A stretch of 64,000 bases of DNA from Bin87 sp965204905 (GTDB lineage: Bacteria > Chloroflexota > Dehalococcoidia > Lucifugimonadales > UBA3495), in assembly GCA_965204905.1 (NCBI GenBank), contig OZ242042.1, positions 3,534,001 through 3,598,000 of the forward strand, given 5' to 3'. Position 1 is the stretch's first letter, and each line of letters begins with the position of its first letter. The position numbers and the translations under genes were made by a program. Positions 59,280 to 64,000 of this stretch are shown here, one piece after another. The notes below the pieces were generated by a model that saw only the letters and a program-made list of their open reading frames with translations, was not told the DNA's origin and searched no databases.

Positions 59280-60347
59280 TTAGCCGCGCCAGACTTGGCG
59301 GACGCCGCGGACGGAGGCGAGGCGCTTTTCCGCGAGTAGGTCGGCTGCCCGCGCTGTGGAGATTTCCTTTTTGCTGGAGGTGGTGAGGACGGCAGCCATC
59401 TGCTCGTAGATGCGCTCGGTCTGCTGGCGGGAACGGTCGGGGTTGTACGGCTGGCCGATCTCGGCGGCGGCGTTGATGATGCCTCCCGCGTTGATGAGGA
59501 AATCGGGGGCGTAGATGATGCCGCGGCGGTGCAGTTCCTCGCCATCCTCGGGGGTTGCCAGTTGGTTGTTGGCGCCACCGGCGACGATGCGGCAACTCAG
59601 GCGGTCGATAGTTTCGGCGTTGATGACGCCACCCAGGGCGCAGGGCGCGAATATGTCGCACTCCACGTCATAGATTTCGTCGGGGCCAACCACGTTGACG
59701 CCCATCTGTCGGGCATTGTCCAGCGCGACCTCGCTGATGTCGGTGGCGAAGATCTGCGCGTCATCCTCCAGCAGGTGCCGGGCAGTGTGGGTAGCGACCT
59801 TGCCGAACCCCTGCATGGCAATCCTGCGGCCACGCAGTGAGTCGGAGCCCCAGGCGTGGGCGGCGCAGGCGCGCATGCCCATGTAGATACCGAGGCCGGT
59901 CATGATGGAGGTGTCGCCGCTGCCGCCGAGGGTAACGTCCAGACCGACGACGTGCTGCGTTTCCTGGTGGACGGATTCAAGGTCGCGGCCGGTGGTGCCG
60001 ACGTCGGTGGTGGTGAGGTAGCGTCCGCCGAGGGTATCGACGAAGCGGCCCCAGGCGCGCAGCAGGCCCTCGGTCTTGTCGGCGCGGGGGTCGCCGATGA
60101 TGACGCCTTTGCCGCCGCCGAGGTTCAGGCCGGCCGCCGCCGACTTGTAGGTCATGGCCTGGGAGAGACGCAGAGCATCGGCCAGAGCGTCGGCCTCGGA
60201 TGCGTAGGGCCACATTCGGGTGCCGCCGCAGGACGGGCCGAGGGTCGTGTCGTGGATGGCGATTATGCCGCGCAGTCCCGATTCGGGGTCGCTGTACATG
60301 GCGACTTGTTCATGGCCGTATTTGACCATCTTATTGAGGATTTCCAT
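59280..60347 (-). CDS. Leucine/phenylalanine-type amino acid dehydrogenase
   Basis: 355 residues. N-terminal substrate domain with MTYKSAAAGLNLGGGKGVI (catalytic Lys, about 67-85) and TDVGTTG, then a Rossmann domain with MQGFGKVATHTARHLL. CDIFAPCALGGVIN and VAGGANNQLATPEDGEEL complete the Glu/Leu/Phe/Val dehydrogenase signature. Interconverts a branched-chain or aromatic amino acid and its keto acid with NAD. Cytoplasmic. Confidence 0.93.
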   Translation of the reverse strand: MEILNKMVKYGHEQVAMYSDPESGLRGIIAIHDTTLGPSCGGTRMWPYASEADALADALRLSQAMTYKSAAAGLNLGGGKGVIIGDPRADKTEGLLRAWGRFVDTLGGRYLTTTDVGTTGRDLESVHQETQHVVGLDVTLGGSGDTSIMTGLGIYMGMRACAAHAWGSDSLRGRRIAMQGFGKVATHTARHLLEDDAQIFATDISEVALDNARQMGVNVVGPDEIYDVECDIFAPCALGGVINAETIDRLSCRIVAGGANNQLATPEDGEELHRRGIIYAPDFLINAGGIINAAAEIGQPYNPDRSRQQTERIYEQMAAVLTTSSKKEISTARAADLLAEKRLASVRGVRQVWRG

Positions 60348-60541
60348 AGCATCGCCTCCTGTATTCCAGGGGTGCGTCAGAGATCAGCGCGGCTCGCTTC
60401 CGAGGGATAGCGGTGGGGTTGCCGCACTTAGAGACGCTCGCCTCTACTACTATTATAAAACACGATACCGGCCACGCTGGGCGTCGTGGGGTATAATCCC
60501 CGCAGATTTATCCGCCGTATCAACATCAGGAGAACAAATCA

Positions 60542-61078
60542 ATGCCTCCAAAGCAGTACGAAAACCCGCCCGGCCTCGTGATCGAAGGGACCAAGCGCTA
60601 CCACGCCGTCATCAAAACCGACAAGGGCGACATGACCATCATGCTTCTTTCGGAGGTCGCGCCTCTGACGGTCAACAACTTCGTCTTCCTGGCCCGCGAC
60701 GGCTTCTACGAAGACAACCAGTTTCACCGGGTGATCAACGGGTTCATGATCCAGGGCGGATGCCCGCGTGGCGACGGCACGGGCGGGCCCGGCTACCGAT
60801 TCCGAGACGAGGAAGTGACGCGCTCCTATACGCGGGGAACGCTGGCGATGGCCAACGCCGGCCCAAACACTAACGGCAGCCAGTGGTTCATAGTGCACGG
60901 GGCCGACGTGGGACTGCCGCCCAACTATACGATTTTCGGTACGCTGACGGACGGCGACCACGTGCTGGATGCGCTGGCGACGTCGCCCGTGCGCCAGAGT
61001 CGCGGCGGCGAGAACAGCCAGCCGACCGAACGGCTGGCCATCCACAATATCGAGATCACCGAGACCGATTTGGGTTAG
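60542..61078 (+). CDS. Peptidyl-prolyl cis-trans isomerase, cyclophilin type
   Basis: 178 residues, ATG 60542 with AGGAGAAC upstream and TATAAT at 60492. A cytoplasmic cyclophilin: NNFVFLARDGFYEDNQFHRVINGFMIQGG, then GPNTNGSQWFI and PPNYTIFGTL. No signal peptide, unlike 1684-2436. A terminator follows at 61105-61137. Confidence 0.95.
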   Translation: MPPKQYENPPGLVIEGTKRYHAVIKTDKGDMTIMLLSEVAPLTVNNFVFLARDGFYEDNQFHRVINGFMIQGGCPRGDGTGGPGYRFRDEEVTRSYTRGTLAMANAGPNTNGSQWFIVHGADVGLPPNYTIFGTLTDGDHVLDALATSPVRQSRGGENSQPTERLAIHNIEITETDLG

Positions 61079-61104
61079 CATCTGGCTTTCGGAACCGGAA
61101 TGCA

Positions 61105-61137
61105 GGGGTGGGCCGGATGCCCACCCCTTTGGGTTTT
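61105..61137 (+). terminator. Rho-independent terminator after cyclophilin gene
   Basis: GGGGTGGGC (61105-61113) / GCCCACCCC (61119-61127), followed by TTTGGGTTTT. Confidence 0.8.
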
Positions 61138-61197
61138 ATACGCGACCATAATGCTGGATATACCGCGTATGGGCCAACGTCAGCTGAGCAAGGATTT

Positions 61198-61288
61198 CCT
61201 GGATTCCGGCTCAAGGCCGGAATGACGGGTCTGATTCACCGAAGCTCGGCGAACGAGATTGCCGCGTCGCTACGCTCCTCGCAATGAC
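61198..61288. repeat. Family C hairpin and half family-A repeat
   Basis: GGATTCCGGC / GCCGGAATGACG at 61199-61228, then a family-A right arm (CGAGATTGCCGCGTCGC ... CGCAATGAC) ending at 61288, just before the MFS gene start. Confidence 0.8.
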
Positions 61289-61301
61289 ACATTGGGTAGG
61301 T

Positions 61302-62648
61302 ATGAGACTCTGGCCGAGATCGCTGTACTACGGGTGGGTGGTTGCCGGCGCGTCGGGGAGCATTGGGTTCGCCAACGCGGCGTCCGCCATATCCATCCTG
61401 ACCATTTTTGTGGTGCCCATGTCCGACGAGTTCGGCTGGGGGCGCACGGAGATCGCCGGCGCAACGACGCTGGGAGCGATCCTGGGCGCCGCGCTGGCGC
61501 CGTTTATCGGGCGGCTGGTGGACCGATTCGGGTCGCGGCTGACGCTGGTAATCAGCGGGGCCGTAATCGGGCTGGGCTGCGTGTACCTGTCGCTGATGCA
61601 GACGCTGGTGGGGTTCTACCTGGCCTTCACGGTGTCGCGGATTGCCGACCAGGGCGGAGTCAAGATTGGCACGTCGGTGGCCGCCGGCAAGTGGTTCGAG
61701 CGGTACCGGGGACGAGCCACCGGCCTGGTGTTCCTGGTAGAGACGGTGGGCGTCATCGTGCTGGCGCCGCTAACGCAACTGGTGATCGGCCAGTGGGGAT
61801 GGCGTTCGGCGTGGCTGATGCTGGCGGCGGTGATGTTTCTGCTGGGCGTGATTCCGTGCACGCTGTGGGTGCGGCGGCAGCCGGAGGACATGGGGCTGGC
61901 CGTGGATGGCGACAGTCCGCTCGTGGTTCGACAGGCTCACCATGAGCGGACTGTAAGCGACCATGAGCGGGCTGTAAGCTACGATGGACGGACCGTAGCC
62001 GACGGGGAGACTACGGAGACTGCGTCTGCGGAAATCACGGTGGAGGCACGGTCGCTGACGCTGCGGGAGGCGGCGCGGACGCCGGCGTTCTGGATCGCGT
62101 TGGCGTCGCTGTTCCTGGGCAGCAATGCGATGTCAGGGCCGGGGCTGCACATGGTGCCGTACCTGACGGAGCGAGGGTTGAACGCGACGGCGGCGGTGGG
62201 AGCCATCAGCGTGATGGCCACGGCCGGCGCGGCCGGCGCCATAGTCTCAGGCATCGCCGCCGACCGGGTGTCGCCCCGGTGGTTGATGGTGGGGTTGTAC
62301 CTGTCGGGAACGGCGGCGCTGCTGCTGCTGGTGGGAACGGACACGCTGGCGGAGACGTATGCGGTAGTAATCCTGATGGGCTTGATTGGCACGGGCATCA
62401 ACACGCTGGCGCCGCTGATGTGGGCGGCCAACTACGGGCGCGGGTCGCTGGGCGCGATACACGGCGTGGGCCGCGCATCGCAGGTGCTGGGGTTCGCCGT
62501 GGGGCCGCTGGTGTCGGGGATGGCCTACGACAGCACGGGCACGTACCGGGAGGTGTTCCTGGCGTTCGCGGGCGTGGTGCTGGTGGCGGCAGGGTTGATG
62601 GCGGCGGCGCGGACGTGGGGGGCGCATCCTTCGACAGGCTCAGGATGA
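61302..62648 (+). CDS. MFS transporter (oxalate/formate antiporter-like)
   Basis: 448 residues from ATG 61302 (GGGTAGG upstream); ATG 61284 lies in the repeat. Twelve membrane segments; first helix SLYYGWVVAGASGSIGFANAASAISIL as in the monocarboxylate/OFA group, with GRLVDRFGSRLTLVISGAVIG (motif A) between helices 2 and 3. The central loop contains an in-frame repeat unit (61928-61990: VRQAHHERTVSDHERAVSYDG). The C-terminus (HPSTGSG) and stop come from another copy. Confidence 0.9.
   Translation: MRLWPRSLYYGWVVAGASGSIGFANAASAISILTIFVVPMSDEFGWGRTEIAGATTLGAILGAALAPFIGRLVDRFGSRLTLVISGAVIGLGCVYLSLMQTLVGFYLAFTVSRIADQGGVKIGTSVAAGKWFERYRGRATGLVFLVETVGVIVLAPLTQLVIGQWGWRSAWLMLAAVMFLLGVIPCTLWVRRQPEDMGLAVDGDSPLVVRQAHHERTVSDHERAVSYDGRTVADGETTETASAEITVEARSLTLREAARTPAFWIALASLFLGSNAMSGPGLHMVPYLTERGLNATAAVGAISVMATAGAAGAIVSGIAADRVSPRWLMVGLYLSGTAALLLLVGTDTLAETYAVVILMGLIGTGINTLAPLMWAANYGRGSLGAIHGVGRASQVLGFAVGPLVSGMAYDSTGTYREVFLAFAGVVLVAAGLMAAARTWGAHPSTGSG
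61928..61990. repeat. Family E repeat inside the MFS gene
   Basis: GTTCGACAGGCTCACCATGA then two degenerate copies of CCATGAGCGGACTGTAAGC. A related copy, TTCGACAGGCTCAGGATGAG, is at the gene's 3' end (62630-62649). Confidence 0.75.
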
Positions 62649-62674
62649 GCGGATGGGAAAAGTGTGCAAGGTTC

Positions 62675-62735
62675 ACTCTCACCCCCGTATCGAGTACGGG
62701 GCAGGCCCTAGCCCTCTCCCTATGACGGGAGAGGG
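62675..62735. repeat. Family B repeat downstream of the MFS gene
   Basis: TCACCCCCGTATCGAGTACG hairpin followed by CCCTCTCCC ... GGGAGAGGGG. Lies between convergent genes. Confidence 0.75.
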
Positions 62736-62745
62736 GATGCGGAGG

Positions 62746-63615
62746 TTATTCCGACGGTATTATGCCCAGGCGCATGGCGACCATGACGGCCTCCAGCCTG
62801 GTGGACGCGCCCAACTTGCCCCGCAGGTTCTCGATATGGTTTCGGGCGGTGTACCAGCTCACGCCCATTTCCTCGGCGATGTATTTGGTTTCCCAGCCCA
62901 GGGCCAGATAGGACAACGCTTCCCGCTCCCGCTCGGTTAGATGCACCTCGCGGGGCTCGGGTTTAGGGTGGAGTTCCTCGCCTGACTGATCTGCTTCGGA
63001 CGGCACGGGGCCGGGGCTTCCGCGAGGCATTTCACGAAAGTCCGTCTCATGGCCGTTCCCATTCTGACCTGATTCAAGATCCTGGCGGATTCGGAGTGAC
63101 GGTTCATCATCGCGCAGCAGGGTGGCCGTCGCGTGGGGGTCGGGCAAGAAACTGTCGGGGCGTGCATGGCGGCCTTCACCAGATAGGCGACCGGCCCCGC
63201 AGCCCAACTCGATGAGACGCTGGACGTCCGCCGATTCCGCGGCTTCGCCTGAATCGCCGAACAGGTACACGAGCAACGGGCCGCCGTCCTCCATACCCGA
63301 TACGACCATGGGCGTGACCACCAGCCATTTCCACGCGCCTGAGGAGCAGCGCATTCGCAGCCTGGCGCGGCCGGGGACGAGGCCGGCGCGAAGGCTGCGG
63401 ACCATCAGGCAGCCGTCCTCGCAGTCGTCGGTCAGGGCTGCGCCGTCCGCGGCGCGGGCGAGGCCGGAACAGCGGCGACCTACTACCAAGTCCGGGGTGT
63501 AACCGAGGATCTCCCGAGCCCGGCGGTTCCAGAAGACCACCGTCTGGTCAGTGGCCAGTGCGAATGCGCCGCAGGACACCGATTGCAAGAGACCAAAAAG
63601 TCCGTTCGGCGTCAC
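62746..63615 (-). CDS. PAS-domain LuxR-family transcriptional regulator
   Basis: 289 residues from GTG 63615 (AGGAGA eight bases before). N-terminal PAS (SCGAFALATDQTVVFWNRRAREILGYTPDLVVGRRCSGL, Cys-rich), a variable linker, and a C-terminal LuxR HTH (LTEREREALSYLALGWETKYIAEEMGVSWYTARNHIENLRGKLGASTRLEAVMVA). The PAS ligand is unknown; a domain with several Cys could bind a metal or sense redox. Two palindromes lie upstream. Confidence 0.9.
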   Translation of the reverse strand: MTPNGLFGLLQSVSCGAFALATDQTVVFWNRRAREILGYTPDLVVGRRCSGLARAADGAALTDDCEDGCLMVRSLRAGLVPGRARLRMRCSSGAWKWLVVTPMVVSGMEDGGPLLVYLFGDSGEAAESADVQRLIELGCGAGRLSGEGRHARPDSFLPDPHATATLLRDDEPSLRIRQDLESGQNGNGHETDFREMPRGSPGPVPSEADQSGEELHPKPEPREVHLTEREREALSYLALGWETKYIAEEMGVSWYTARNHIENLRGKLGASTRLEAVMVAMRLGIIPSE

Positions 63616-64000
63616 TTCAAGTGTCTCCTAAATGCTGACCGAGCCGGCCAACGCAATGCTGCTTGGGCGGTCCTTCGAGTGTAAATTCGCATGGAGAGCA
63701 ACTCTGTTGCTCTTCCGAGAGCAGCAATTGCTGCTCTCGCCTGTCAGCGTAATCGCCATTGCTATCGCAGTCTATGGGTAATTCGCCCTGTACCCGACTG
63801 AATGTAATTGGTGCTTTGCTACTGGTGCATAGCGATATTTCCCGAACGATGGCTCTCATTACTAGTGATTTCACATCAGACCAGGCTTGACGATACTAGG
63901 TAATCAGCACTATCATCGGGCGAACCTGAAAATGGTCGATTAGGCCGTCCAACGCCGATAGAGACAGCTTGGGTTACGTAGATGACAACAAGGAGAAGCG
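63616..64000. other. Upstream region of the LuxR gene
   Basis: No convincing gene. It holds the palindromes at 63695-63739; the rest is ordinary sequence to the end of the window. Confidence 0.5.
63695..63739. promoter_or_regulatory. Tandem palindromes upstream of the LuxR gene
   Basis: AGAGCAAC-tct-GTTGCTCT (63695-63713) and a perfect 24-base palindrome at 63716-63739 with arms CGAGAGCAGCAA and TTGCTGCTCTCG. The shared half-site GAGCAnCAA points to operator sites, perhaps for the regulator itself. Confidence 0.65.

Noticed and set aside
63617..63874. 85-codon minus-strand frame
   Set aside because: Contains the palindromes, ends just before the LuxR start, composition unlike a protein.

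Overview
The window looks like a GC-rich bacterial chromosome, probably an environmental Chloroflexota (SAR202 or other Dehalococcoidia type). That assignment is inference. It rests on the many short palindromic repeats of the 'CATTGCGAGGAGCG' type, a futalosine-type menaquinone gene, near-leaderless promoters with TATAAT just before the ATG, and the mix of amidohydrolase, RraA-like, GMC, SDR and peptide-ABC genes. No rRNA or tRNA gene was found.

Layout. 1-5000: end of an AAA ATPase/partner pair, then RraA-like, cyclophilin lipoprotein, enoyl-CoA hydratase, GarR-type reductase. 4960-15715: a large DNA methylase/restriction gene broken twice, by a 1-nt frameshift near 5478 and by an 8032-bp insertion (7406-15437). 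The insertion has perfect 18-bp terminal inverted repeats, a 10-bp target duplication and 20-bp-spaced subterminal repeats. It carries an XRE-ImmA pair, a frameshifted Fic gene and a J-domain/RCC1 membrane protein, but no recognisable transposase. 15790-24910: membrane proteins, a DinB/tetrapyrrole-methylase fusion, a VLRF1-type release factor next to mutS2, a Panacea toxin-antitoxin cassette between two copies of the mutS2 3' end, a XerC/D recombinase, a methyltransferase and a DUF559 nuclease. 24939-29444: glyA, a glutamine-synthetase homologue, a HigB/HigA-like pair, DUF3500. 29696-35288: a defence and toxin island with an intact single-chain restriction-methylase carrying in-frame palindromic repeats, a PIN operon and a VapBC pair. 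35474-43154: CMD, ThDP enzyme, mqnA-metF, a HigBA pair, a secreted metallopeptidase, a quinone reductase. 43204-43516: a candidate structured RNA with its own promoter. 43565-52465: SDRs, Uma2, MBL, HEPN, another HigBA pair, GMC oxidoreductase, VOC, amidohydrolase. 52779-56764: peptide ABC binding protein and two permeases. 57283-59216: a DUF3179 lipoprotein with a UGA in its CxxC motif, followed by a GNAT cassette between two copies of its 3' end. 59280-63615: leucine-dehydrogenase type enzyme, cyclophilin, MFS transporter, PAS-LuxR regulator.

The most notable signals are the TIR/TSD-bounded cargo element without a transposase, two low-copy cassettes bounded by duplicated gene 3' ends, the candidate selenocysteine in DUF3179, palindromic repeats inserted in frame in two proteins, the structured RNA candidate, and VLRF1 next to MutS2.
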